Shown here one piece after another: positions 16,910 through 25,094 of a stretch of 64,000 bases of DNA. A model generated the notes under the pieces. It was not told the origin of the DNA, made no database searches, and saw nothing but the letters and a program-made list of their open reading frames with translations. Numbering within the stretch: the stretch's first letter is position 1; every line of letters begins with the position of its first letter. The translations under genes were made by a program, and so were the position numbers. Source of the DNA: Duncaniella muris (GTDB lineage: Bacteria; Bacteroidota; Bacteroidia; Bacteroidales; Muribaculaceae); contig NZ_PUEC01000016.1 in NCBI RefSeq assembly GCF_003024805.1, positions 1-64,000 of the forward strand, read 5' to 3'.

Positions 16910-16940
16910 CAAAGGTAGTAATTTTACTATTATTCTGCAA
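16910..16940 (-). promoter_or_regulatory. Promoter of hicA
   Basis: TTG (16940-16938), 20 nt, TACCTTTG (16917-16910) on the minus strand. The predicted start near 16903 leaves a leader of about 20 bases before the ATG at 16882. Confidence 0.7.
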
Positions 16941-16991
16941 GGCGCTTGAATATTTTTTTCAAAAAGATGAAAGCCACCGATATGAAAAGGA

Positions 16992-18449
16992 TCACTCCCG
17001 GCGGGGGAGGGGGAGGGTGATGGTGAAGATCAGGCCGCCGGAGGGGCGGTTGTCAACCCTGATGGAGCCGCCGTGTTGCACGACGGCGTTTTTGACTATC
17101 GACAGGCCGAGTCCGGTTCCGCCCGATGCCCGCGAACGGCCTTTGTCTATGCGGTAGAATCTCTCGAAGAGGTGGGGCAGATGTGATGGGTCGACTCCGC
17201 AGCCGTTGTCGGCTACTGAAATTACCGCTTTGTCGCTGCTGAGCGAGACTGTTTTAAGGCTGATGCTGTCACCCCCGCTGTAGGCTATGGCGTTTTCAAT
17301 CAGATTGTGGAACACTGAGGCGAGCAGATCGGCATTGCCTTCTACGGTCAGCGGTCCGATGATTTCATTGTCGATTCCGATGCCTTTTGCCTCGGCGGCA
17401 GGGGTGCAGTCACAGACCACTTCGGCTATGAGCGGCTGCAGATCCACCCGGCTGCGCGAGATCATGCGTCCGCCATCGTCCATGCGCGTAATGATGGCTA
17501 CGTCGGCAAGGAGGCGCTTGAGTCTTCCGGCGTTGGCCAGGCAGCGTTCGAGGAATTCGCGACGCTTTTCCGGCGCCATGTTCTCATGGGTCAGGAGGGT
17601 CTCTATGCAGACGTGGATGGAAGCCACCGGGGTTTTCAGCTCGTGGTTGATATTGTTGGTCAGCTGTTTCTTTATCCGATCCTTTTCTTGCTGCTGGTGC
17701 ATGGCGGCTGCATGTTCGCGGTCGCGGTCGGCCACGGCCTGCTGCAGGCGGGCATAGAGGCGCACTATGTGGTTTGAGATGTCGCCAAGTTCATCGTGGG
17801 GGAAAGGTTCGGTGTCTATGATCTTCTCTCCGCGCTCAGCCTTTGCTGCGAAGCGGTCGAGCCGCAGAATGTTCTGTCCCACGCGGCGTGTGGCCAGGAA
17901 TCCGAGGAAGCAGAAAAGGAGCGTCAGTCCGCCCATAGCCCAGAGGAAAGTGTGGTCGGCCTCAAGGATGCGGCTGAGAGGCAGGGAGTAGGGCAGTGCG
18001 GTGCGCACAATCATTCCGTCGGCGCTGCGTGTGGCCGAGTAGAAGTAGGTCGAGCCGGTGCTTTCGCTGTGGCGGCGCAGTGTGTATCCAGAGCCGTTGC
18101 GCATGGCTTCGGTGATTTCCTTGCGGCCGCTGTGGTCTGAGCCGGGGAGATGGTCGAGGGAATTGTCATAGATCACCTTGCCCTGGGAGTCGATGATGCT
18201 GACGCGGATGTCGCCGAGCGGGGCAAAGCGGTCAAGGTCGATCTGTTCCACGGTCTTTCCTTCGGCCAGGCCGTCGGAGATGTGGAGGTTGACCAGCTGC
18301 AGTTGCGAGTTGAGTTCCGCGGCCTTGAACTCCTTTTCACGACCGTACTGGAAGATGACCATGCTCCCGACGAGCAGCAGCGAGTAGCCCAGGAGCCACA
18401 CAAAAAGGCGGCGGGCATAGGAGAGCCTAATCCATGAATCCGTAGCCAT
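16992..18449 (-). CDS. Two-component sensor histidine kinase (PhoR-like)
   Basis: A 485-residue membrane kinase. Helix 1 is at about residues 13-34 and helix 2 at 168-187, enclosing a periplasmic sensor domain of about 130 residues. A HAMP-like segment follows, then the H-box INHELKTPVASIH with His269, the N-box LIENAIAYS with Asn386, the G1 box VADNGCGVD and the G2 box GTGLGLSIV. The neighbouring OmpR-type regulator overlaps its start by 23 bases, so the two form a coupled pair. The stimulus is unknown; PhoR/BaeS-like phosphate or envelope sensing is a guess from the architecture. Confidence 0.92.
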   Translation of the reverse strand: MATDSWIRLSYARRLFVWLLGYSLLLVGSMVIFQYGREKEFKAAELNSQLQLVNLHISDGLAEGKTVEQIDLDRFAPLGDIRVSIIDSQGKVIYDNSLDHLPGSDHSGRKEITEAMRNGSGYTLRRHSESTGSTYFYSATRSADGMIVRTALPYSLPLSRILEADHTFLWAMGGLTLLFCFLGFLATRRVGQNILRLDRFAAKAERGEKIIDTEPFPHDELGDISNHIVRLYARLQQAVADRDREHAAAMHQQQEKDRIKKQLTNNINHELKTPVASIHVCIETLLTHENMAPEKRREFLERCLANAGRLKRLLADVAIITRMDDGGRMISRSRVDLQPLIAEVVCDCTPAAEAKGIGIDNEIIGPLTVEGNADLLASVFHNLIENAIAYSGGDSISLKTVSLSSDKAVISVADNGCGVDPSHLPHLFERFYRIDKGRSRASGGTGLGLSIVKNAVVQHGGSIRVDNRPSGGLIFTITLPLPRRE

Positions 18450-19113
18450 AGCCTGAGCGGGTTTTGATGTGGGAGCCGTAGCGGCCTATCTTCTGTCGGA
18501 TGCGGGTGATGTTGACGTCGACCACGCGGTCAAGCACCACCACTTCATCGGGCCAGATGTCTTTGATGAGTTCCTCGCGTGAAAAGACGCGGCCTATGTT
18601 GCGTAGAAGTCTGAGCAGGATCTCGAATTCTTTCCGAGGGAGTCTGATCTCCTCGCCGTCAACCAGGCAGCGTTTGCATGAGGGGATCACGGTCAGTCCT
18701 TCGAATGTCACCTTCTCCTCGGCCTGAGGCTGGGGTGTGGCAGGAGCTGAGCGGCGCAGCACGGTCCGCACTCTGGCTATGACGTTGCGCAGCGAGTAGG
18801 GTTTCATTATGTAGTCGTCGGCGCCGGTCTCCAGACCTTCGATCATGTCGTCTTCCGTGTCTTTTGCCGTGCAGAAGATCAGCGGCACAGATGCTGTGGC
18901 CGGATTGGCCCTGATGATGCGCGCAAGCTGCAGGCCTGAGATCTCGCCCATCATTATGTCGAGGAGAATCAGGTCATACGAGCCTATGTCAAGGGCAAGC
19001 GCTTCTTCGGCGCTTCCGGCGGTGTCTACCTCATAGCCTTCGGCCTCAAGATTGAAGCGCAGGGCCTCGCGCAAGGTCTCTTCGTCATCGACGACCAACA
19101 GTCTCTTGCTCAT
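18427..19113 (-). CDS. OmpR/PhoB-type response regulator
   Basis: A 228-residue regulator. The receiver domain has the acidic pair in VVDDEE, phospho-acceptor Asp52 in LILLDIMMG and conserved Lys104 in YIMKPYS. A winged-helix output domain follows (about 130-228), with RLPRKEFEILLRLLRNIGRV, VFSREELIKDIWPDE and the C-terminal hairpin RSGYGYGFMD. I choose the ATG at 19113 (MSKRLLVVDDEE); the longer frame from 19218 adds 35 unrelated residues. First gene of the pair, with the kinase overlapping by 23 bases. A -7 box lies at 19249-19242. Confidence 0.93.
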   Translation of the reverse strand: MSKRLLVVDDEETLREALRFNLEAEGYEVDTAGSAEEALALDIGSYDLILLDIMMGEISGLQLARIIRANPATASVPLIFCTAKDTEDDMIEGLETGADDYIMKPYSLRNVIARVRTVLRRSAPATPQPQAEEKVTFEGLTVIPSCKRCLVDGEEIRLPRKEFEILLRLLRNIGRVFSREELIKDIWPDEVVVLDRVVDVNITRIRQKIGRYGSHIKTRSGYGYGFMD

Positions 19114-19241
19114 TTGGGATTGTAATTTATGCTTTATGGCATTATAACAACCGGAGGCTGTGAAACGGTCATCTGACAGTGATAGTTCTTTCTGGTTTTG
19201 TTTTAGTTCTTCTTTCATGGGTTCCGGATGGATTTCTGATG

Positions 19242-19249
19242 CAAAGATA
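19242..19249 (-). promoter_or_regulatory. -7 box upstream of the two-component operon
   Basis: TATCTTTG on the minus strand, about 130 bases before the chosen ATG at 19113. It gives a long leader and no -33 box is clear, as can occur for activator-dependent promoters. Confidence 0.4.
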
Positions 19250-19344
19250 CACAGAGAAAACGAAGAAAGAGTGCGATAATGCGGGGGAACGTGGCCTTGC
19301 CGGGATTTTTTTTGCCAAGAGGCTGTAAAGCTTGCGGTTTTTAT

Positions 19345-19352
19345 TAACTTTG
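19345..19352 (+). promoter_or_regulatory. -7 box upstream of the ROK gene
   Basis: TAACTTTG, 33 bases before the ATG at 19386. No properly spaced -33 box is seen. Confidence 0.4.
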
Positions 19353-19385
19353 TGGATAACAGACAACACCTAATATATATTATAT

Positions 19386-20486
19386 ATGTATATCCATGAC
19401 AGCAGAACAGTAGTAACCCTTGACGCCGGCGGCACCAATCTGGTGTTCGGAGCTATGAAAGGGTGCGAGTATATCACAGAACCGATCACTTATCCCTCTA
19501 ATGCCCATGACCTTGACCTCTGTCTCGACACTATGGTGAGCGGTTTTCGCGAGGTGATCGACTCGCTTGACGAGAAGCCGGTTGCCATCAGCTTTGCCTT
19601 TCCGGGCCCGGCCGACTATCCCAACGGCATAATCGGTGGTTTTCTGCCGAATTTTCCGTCGTTTCGCGAGGGTGTGGCTCTGGGACCCTTTCTGGAAAAT
19701 GAATTCGGCATTCCGGTGTTCATCAACAATGATGGCGACCTGTTTGCCTACGGCGAGGCGCTATGCGGAGCTCTGCCTGATATCAACCGCCGCCTTGCGG
19801 AAGCCGGAAGCGGCAAGCGCTACCGCAATCTGCTGGGCTATACCTTCGGCACCGGTTTCGGAGTGGGAATGGTGGTCAACGGGCAGCTTAACCGGGGCGA
19901 TAACTCCTGCGTGGAGACTTTTTGTCTGCCCCACAAGACCAAAAATGGTATCATAGTCGAGGAGGGGGTGGCCGTCAGAGCCGTGAAGCGTGTATATGCC
20001 GAACTGTCAGGCGATCTCGGCCACAGTTTCGAGCCGAAAGATATCTGCGAGATTGCTGATGGCAAGCGGCCCGGCGATGTGGCGGCGGCCCGCAGGGCTT
20101 TTGAGGAATTCGGAGAGACTGCGGGCGATGCGATGGCCATAGCCGCCCAGCTGATCGACGGCATAATAGTGATAGGCGGCGGCATCACGGCAGCCCGTCA
20201 TCTCATACTGCCTTCGCTGCTGGGAGAGCTGCGCGCGTCTCTGTCGACGATCGGAGGCGACAGTGTGCGCCGTGTGCAGATGGAGGTGTTCAACCTCGAC
20301 GATCAGGCTGAGTTCGAAGCTTTTGCAAGAGGAAACAGCCGCCGTATCCCTGTCAGAGGCACAGACCGGACGGCTGTCTATGACGATATGAAGCGTATAG
20401 GTGTGACATTCTCGCGTCTCGGAGCCTCAAAAGCTATCTCGGCCGGGGCCTATGCCTTTGCTTTGTCGAAGATCGACGGCGAGTGA
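19386..20486 (+). CDS. ROK family sugar kinase-like protein
   Basis: A 366-residue ROK protein. The N-terminal ATP phosphate-binding loop is VVTLDAGGTNLVFGAM; the sugar-binding region includes FINNDGDLFAYGEAL, with Asn-Asp in the position of the catalytic Asp; and a second phosphate loop is YTFGTGFGVGMVVNG. The C-terminus has the adenosine motif DGIIVIGGGITAARHLILP. The ROK zinc motif (Cys-x-Cys-Gly-x-x-Gly-Cys) is absent; the matching place reads NSCVETFCLPHKTKNG. It lacks a DNA-binding domain, so it is likely a kinase for glucose, mannose or an amino sugar, not a repressor. Single-gene transcript. Confidence 0.8.
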   Translation: MYIHDSRTVVTLDAGGTNLVFGAMKGCEYITEPITYPSNAHDLDLCLDTMVSGFREVIDSLDEKPVAISFAFPGPADYPNGIIGGFLPNFPSFREGVALGPFLENEFGIPVFINNDGDLFAYGEALCGALPDINRRLAEAGSGKRYRNLLGYTFGTGFGVGMVVNGQLNRGDNSCVETFCLPHKTKNGIIVEEGVAVRAVKRVYAELSGDLGHSFEPKDICEIADGKRPGDVAAARRAFEEFGETAGDAMAIAAQLIDGIIVIGGGITAARHLILPSLLGELRASLSTIGGDSVRRVQMEVFNLDDQAEFEAFARGNSRRIPVRGTDRTAVYDDMKRIGVTFSRLGASKAISAGAYAFALSKIDGE

Positions 20487-20938
20487 GCTCCCTCTTTGAG
20501 GCATCGTCATCTCCCGTCATGTATTGTATTCATGACGGTAAATCGGTGTCCTCGACCGGACACCATCATTGAAAGATCATCGCTATCCCCCCGACACCTG
20601 TGTGCTATCGCACGGTGTCGGGGGCTACGATTAAATCGGTGTCCTCGACCGGACACCCGCTATCCCATACCCGGTCGGTGGTTCCGGCGCCATTCTGTAG
20701 GCACTTGCCGCCCCATACCCGGCCGGGGTCCGGTGTCATCCACGGGCCTTGCTGCCATTGGCGGACCTTTCATCGTCGCGGTTAGGCTGGTGGCGTCCGG
20801 AGGACGCAGATTTACTCATAGCCCGTGACACCGCAGCGCAGAGCGCAAAGGTGTCACGGGCTACGTGTATTTCTCCGAAAACAGGTGCCCGGTCAAGGAC
20901 ACCGATTTACGGTCGTTCAATGCAGGAGGATGAAGACT
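20487..20938. repeat. Intergenic region of palindromic GGTGTCC repeats
   Basis: No gene. It holds two copies of the 20-base palindrome GGTGTCCTCGACCGGACACC (20545-20564 and 20638-20657), a CCCGACACC...GGTGTCGGG hairpin (about 20590-20622), a CCCGTGACACC...GGTGTCACGGG hairpin (20823-20861) and a half copy near 20900. The same parts recur, partly inverted, at 58.3-58.95 kb. The short ORFs called here contain only repeat-derived sequence. Confidence 0.75.
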
Positions 20939-22390
20939 TTATGCTTCCTGCCCGGCGGCGCCGTGCTCCATGATGGCCTGTACGGAGTTGATGGCGAGGA
21001 AGGTAGCGCCTGTGCCGTTGATCGCCCCGAGGATGGCGATGCGGTCTTCAGGCGTAAGCAGGCCCTGCTCGATGAAGTCATGAAGAGCCACAAGCGGATA
21101 GCGCTGCTGCCGGGTATAGTCTTCGTAGTAATATGCCTTGATGCCGTAGGAGATGCTCAGCCAGCGCATGGTGCGGCGGCGATAGCAGATGGCATAGACG
21201 GGACACGCGCCGCGGAACGATGCGATGAACCGGGCTGTGCGTCCGTGGTAGGCATTGGCAATGATGGCCTTGGTGCCGATCTCGCGCTCGGAGACTACGG
21301 CCTGGCGGGCAAGGAATGAGGTGACGTGTTCGTCGGCGAGCTGCGGAATATTGTCGCTGGTGATGGTGGCGGTCAGAGAAGCCTCCACATCCTGGGCCAC
21401 ACGTGCCATAGTCGACACGGCTTCGACCGGATAACGGCCGTTGGCAGTTTCGCCTGAGAGCATGAGGCAGTCGGCGCGCTGATAGACGGCGTTGGCTATG
21501 TCGCTGACCTCGGCGCGGGTGGGTCGCGGCGAGGTGATCATGGAGTGGAGCATCTGGGTGGCCACGATCACAGGATGGTGTGCGGCTATACATTTGGCTA
21601 TCATCTCGTGCTGGATCACGGGGATGCGTTCGGCAGCCACTTCGATGCCGAGGTCGCCGCGGGCAATCATGATGCCATAGGAGGCTTCGAGAATGGAGTC
21701 GAAGTTGTCGACGCCCTGCTGGTTTTCGATCTTGGAGATGATCTTCATGTCGGAGCCGAGGCGGTCGAGCTCGTTCTGGACGGCTTTGACATCATCGGCG
21801 CTGCGCACAAACGAGTGGGCCACGAAATCGACGCCGAGCTTTGCGGCTGTGGCCAGAGTGGCCTTGTCGCGTTCGGTGAGCGAGGCCAGACGGATGTCGC
21901 TGCCGGGAATGTTGACGCTCTTGCGCGAGCCGAGGTTGCCGTCGTTGAGACAGCGGGCGCGTATGATGCCGGTGGCGGCGTCGATGTCAAGAATGAGGAA
22001 GTCGAGCTCGCCGTCGTCGATGAGGAAGTGCATGCCCGGATGCACGTCATTGGCAATGTCGGCATAGTTCAGGCAGATGCGTCCGGCACTTGTCGGTTCC
22101 GAGGTGTGACCGCAGAATTCCACTTCCATTCCTTCGCGGAAAGCAATCTTGTCGTTTGGCTCGGAGTTGACTGTAGTGCGTATTTCCGGCCCCTTGGTGT
22201 CGATGATGATGCCGATACGGGGTGAGACAGCCCGGCAGTTTTCCACTATCTGTGCCATTCCTTCGGCTCCGAGATGGGCCGAATTCATGCGTACCACGTT
22301 CATGCCTGCTTCGAAAAGACTGCGGATAAAATCCACATCGCAGCGGCGGTCGGAAATCGTCGTGATTATTTTAGTGCTCTTTTTTAGCAT
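20939..22390 (-). CDS. pyk: Pyruvate kinase
   Basis: A 483-residue glycolytic enzyme converting phosphoenolpyruvate and ADP to pyruvate and ATP. Signatures in order: IDTKGPEIRT (substrate and nucleotide binding), DDGELDF (B-domain lid), ISKIENQQGVDNFD (catalytic Lys and Glu), IMIARGDLGIE (metal and phosphate site), VATQMLHSM and MLSGETANGRYPVEAVSTM. The C-terminal allosteric domain is complete. Single gene with a -7 box at 22531-22524. Confidence 0.96.
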   Translation of the reverse strand: MLKKSTKIITTISDRRCDVDFIRSLFEAGMNVVRMNSAHLGAEGMAQIVENCRAVSPRIGIIIDTKGPEIRTTVNSEPNDKIAFREGMEVEFCGHTSEPTSAGRICLNYADIANDVHPGMHFLIDDGELDFLILDIDAATGIIRARCLNDGNLGSRKSVNIPGSDIRLASLTERDKATLATAAKLGVDFVAHSFVRSADDVKAVQNELDRLGSDMKIISKIENQQGVDNFDSILEASYGIMIARGDLGIEVAAERIPVIQHEMIAKCIAAHHPVIVATQMLHSMITSPRPTRAEVSDIANAVYQRADCLMLSGETANGRYPVEAVSTMARVAQDVEASLTATITSDNIPQLADEHVTSFLARQAVVSEREIGTKAIIANAYHGRTARFIASFRGACPVYAICYRRRTMRWLSISYGIKAYYYEDYTRQQRYPLVALHDFIEQGLLTPEDRIAILGAINGTGATFLAINSVQAIMEHGAAGQEA

Positions 22391-22940
22391 GTGCCTATTA
22401 CTTATGATTTATGTGAAATGACTGAATGACAGACCGGTCATCATAACCTCCTTTTTCTCGGCCCGGATGACTCGGCCGCACAGGCCTGACGGTATGAAAA
22501 TCCTGCCTTGTGCAAATTTTTTGCAAAATTACTCAAATCTATCGGTTAAGCCATGAAACCGTTAAAAATATTTTGCATTCCGAGGCCTGACAAGTCATGT
22601 GCGAGTCCTGCCGGTTTCCGGATTCCGTCCGTCCAATACCTTACATGAAAAGATGAGGAATGGGCGTAATTTTATATAATATTAACTAAAAACGCCACCC
22701 TTCTCACAAGAGCATGTGAAAAGTCTATTGTATTAAAATACATAATTTTGCAGCAATATCGGCTATGATCTCTTAGAGGGCGTTTCATAACACCTCTCTG
22801 ACGCCTCTTGTTTCAAGTGTGTTTGATAAAGTTGAAAAAGAGACTGCCGTGTCCGCTCTCCTTTTATAGAGAGTGATGGACGGTAGTCTCCTTCTGATGA
22901 GTTATGATTGACGGTATATATCTGTGAGCGATATGTCGGC
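22391..22940. other. Intergenic region between pyk and the DUF3127 gene
   Basis: 550 bases. It holds the pyk -7 box TAATTTTG on the minus strand (22531-22524), an isolated TAATTTTG on the plus strand (22743-22750) without a -33 box, a weak AGAGGGCGT/ACGCCTCTT hairpin (22772-22807) and the DUF3127 terminator (22838-22890). I see no gene in it. Confidence 0.6.
22838..22890 (-). terminator. Terminator of the DUF3127 gene
   Basis: GAGACTGCC and GGTAGTCTC form the base of a long, nearly complete stem whose upper part pairs GCTCTC with GAGAGT. On the minus strand it is followed by TTTTTCAAC. Confidence 0.75.
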
Positions 22941-23357
22941 TTAGAAAGGCAGGTCGTCAGTAGCCGAGGGAGTGAGGTCTGGAGCCGGGGGAGCGGGAAC
23001 TGCGGCGGGAGCTGCATAGCCCTGAGGCATCTGCTGGGCGGGACCGTAGGCTGCGGGAGCGCCATAGGCTGCAGGAGCGGCTGCTGCGGCAGTGGCATCC
23101 TCGGCTTTCCATGCGCGGACTTCTACGAACCAGCGGCCGTTATATTCGCGGCTGTCGATGTCAAAGCTGATTTTCACAAGCTGTCCGACCTGTAGAGGAT
23201 ACTGGTCCACACGGTCACCGAAGAAGTTGAAGAAGACTTTACGGGGGTAGGTTTCCTGTGTCTCAAGCACATATTCGCGTTTCTTCCAGGGGTTTCCTTT
23301 TTGAGATGTGCCTCCTACTTCGGGGAGAGCGACGATGATTTTTCCTGTAACTTCCAT
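22941..23357 (-). CDS. DUF3127 OB-fold-like protein with SSB-like acidic tail
   Basis: A 138-residue protein. The first 85 residues match the DUF3127 family of Bacteroidota: EVTGKIIVALPEVGGTSQKG, NPWKKREYVLETQETYPRKV, FFNFFGDRVDQYPLQVGQ and ISFDIDSREYNGRWFVEVR. This pattern resembles an OB fold. A low-complexity Ala/Pro/Tyr/Gln linker (about 88-128) follows, then a tip ending ATDDLPF. The last residues imitate the DDDIPF tip that SSB proteins use to recruit repair enzymes. Nucleic-acid binding is an inference from fold and tail; the family function is not established. It has a consensus promoter (23418-23449) and its own terminator. Confidence 0.8.
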   Translation of the reverse strand: MEVTGKIIVALPEVGGTSQKGNPWKKREYVLETQETYPRKVFFNFFGDRVDQYPLQVGQLVKISFDIDSREYNGRWFVEVRAWKAEDATAAAAAPAAYGAPAAYGPAQQMPQGYAAPAAVPAPPAPDLTPSATDDLPF

Positions 23358-23417
23358 ATTGTGTTTAGAATTTTTCGGGGTGGATTGATGCGGCCGGCCA
23401 TAGGGGCAGACCGACTA

Positions 23418-23449
23418 CAAAAGTAATCAATTTCCCCCAACCTGCCAAA
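23418..23449 (-). promoter_or_regulatory. Promoter of the DUF3127 gene
   Basis: TTTG (23449-23446), 20 nt, TACTTTTG (23425-23418) on the minus strand: a full Bacteroidota consensus about 60 bases before the ATG. Confidence 0.7.
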
Positions 23450-23558
23450 TCCCCGCCTCCTCCATTCCCAAAAACTTTTCAACACACTTTTCAACACTCC
23501 TCATGGGCAGCCCGTGTCAAAAGGGGAAATGTCGCGGAAGCAAGCGCTCAAAGTGTGC

Positions 23559-25094
23559 CTATGGTTTTTCCCAGACGGTGATGCTTTTGCGCAGAGCCAC
23601 ACGGCCATACTTTTTCATCTGCTGGCTGCTGTTGCCTTTCTGCTGGCGGAGCACATATATTTTGACCGGACGGAAACCGATCTGCTCGGCTATGGCTGTT
23701 GAAATGAAATCTACCGGAATCACTTCTCCTGCATAGCGCACATTGTCATTGACAAAAGCTACTTTCGCACTATGGCGACAGGTGCGAAACAGTTCAAAAA
23801 ACAGAAATGTCAACTCAGTGAAATATCCTTCGACCATAGGGATTACTCCTTTGTTGTTGATCTCTCCGTTGGCCATTCTCAGTTTCAAGGCTTCTATGAC
23901 CTCTTTTAAAGGTTCGCATGACTGGAGTATTCCGCATATCCGCTCAAAGTCGGCAGCCCGACCAATGGATGTATAGAAGTCACGCAGATGGCTGACTTTT
24001 GATTTGTTTTCGACCGTACATGACAGCAGGTCCTGACGCAGTTGCCTGATTCTGGTGTCAGAAACGCCAAGGTAAGCAAGTTCGAGCGCATATGTGCGGG
24101 TATAGTCGTAGCGGTTGCAGTATGGCGGTGATGTGATCACGGCATCAATACTTTCAGAGGCCCTCAGCGGGAGTTTGTATAAAACACTTCCTTCATGGAA
24201 ATCACAGCTGCATCCTTTGCGGCGTGGCATCGTGTTGCGGATCAACTCAATGTCAGCTATGAACTGGTTGAGTTCGGAGATGATTGCATTTCTGAACGAG
24301 GGTATGTCACCTTTGTTGAGCTTTACGACCATAGGGCGCCTGCCGGTTTCCTCGCGTTTCTGTATTGCGCGGATTATTTTGGGCGAGCGGATGTCCCAGC
24401 GCAGATATTGACCGTCTTTGGCCGAGTAGCTAATCCGCTCCAGAATGTTTATTGCACACAGCCGGAAGAGGGTCTTGCAGTTGTCTGAAAAGTCTGATGA
24501 GGCAATCAGTTCTGTGAAGTAATTCAGTTCGATAGCGTTTTGTTTGGGATAGCCGTCTTCTGTGATGGTGATATATGGAGTTTCCTGACGGTAGTTTCCG
24601 GGCAATTCCCGGCTTGCTATAAATTCAATAAGCTGATGAAGCTCGGCTATGTTATAGTCATGGACCGCGCTTTTTGCTTTTATGGCGATGGCTGACATCG
24701 GCAGGATGTCATAACCGATGCTGTTGATGTTCTCTGCTGACGCTACCAGAGCGGTGGTGCCGGATCCCATGAAGGGGTCGAGTATCGTGTCGTCAGGCTG
24801 GAGTTTGAATTCGCTGATGAGATTTCTGACAAGTTCGGCTGAAAAACCTTCTTTGTATTTCAGCCAACTGTGGATGCTGTCGTTCTTGCTCAGCTGGAAA
24901 CTGACGCTTTTGCGGTCGAATCGGTCGGTTATATCGGCAAGCGGCCAATATTTTTCTTCCAGACGGAGTCGTTCTGAGTCAGAAGCGAAGCCTTCGGCTG
25001 AAAATGACGAGAGTTTCCATCGGTTGTCAGTATCCGTTGCAGTATATTCAGGGAATAGGCTTGAAATCATGTCGGTCAAAGGCTTAGTGTCCAT
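23559..25094 (-). CDS. Type II DNA methyltransferase (partner of the BsoBI-like endonuclease)
   Basis: A 511-residue amino-methyltransferase. The S-adenosylmethionine motif DPFMGSGTT is at residues 106-114 and the catalytic motif TSPPY at 321-325. The long stretch between them (about 200 residues) would hold target recognition, so the motif order is I, recognition, IV. TSPPY is typical of N4-cytosine or N6-adenine enzymes. With the partner's identity, N4-methylation of the cytosine in CYCGRG is the best guess (inference). It starts inside the endonuclease gene with a 19-base overlap, so both are in one transcript with the endonuclease first. Confidence 0.88.
   Translation of the reverse strand: MDTKPLTDMISSLFPEYTATDTDNRWKLSSFSAEGFASDSERLRLEEKYWPLADITDRFDRKSVSFQLSKNDSIHSWLKYKEGFSAELVRNLISEFKLQPDDTILDPFMGSGTTALVASAENINSIGYDILPMSAIAIKAKSAVHDYNIAELHQLIEFIASRELPGNYRQETPYITITEDGYPKQNAIELNYFTELIASSDFSDNCKTLFRLCAINILERISYSAKDGQYLRWDIRSPKIIRAIQKREETGRRPMVVKLNKGDIPSFRNAIISELNQFIADIELIRNTMPRRKGCSCDFHEGSVLYKLPLRASESIDAVITSPPYCNRYDYTRTYALELAYLGVSDTRIRQLRQDLLSCTVENKSKVSHLRDFYTSIGRAADFERICGILQSCEPLKEVIEALKLRMANGEINNKGVIPMVEGYFTELTFLFFELFRTCRHSAKVAFVNDNVRYAGEVIPVDFISTAIAEQIGFRPVKIYVLRQQKGNSSQQMKKYGRVALRKSITVWEKP

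Noticed and set aside
20496-20973. Arg/Pro-rich short ORFs in the 20.5 kb intergenic region
   Set aside because: They translate only the palindromic repeats and have no start-site support or protein-like composition.
22763-23098. 111-residue ORF rich in Leu, Pro and Gln
   Set aside because: It is an overlapping frame of the DUF3127 gene's low-complexity linker and crosses that gene's terminator.
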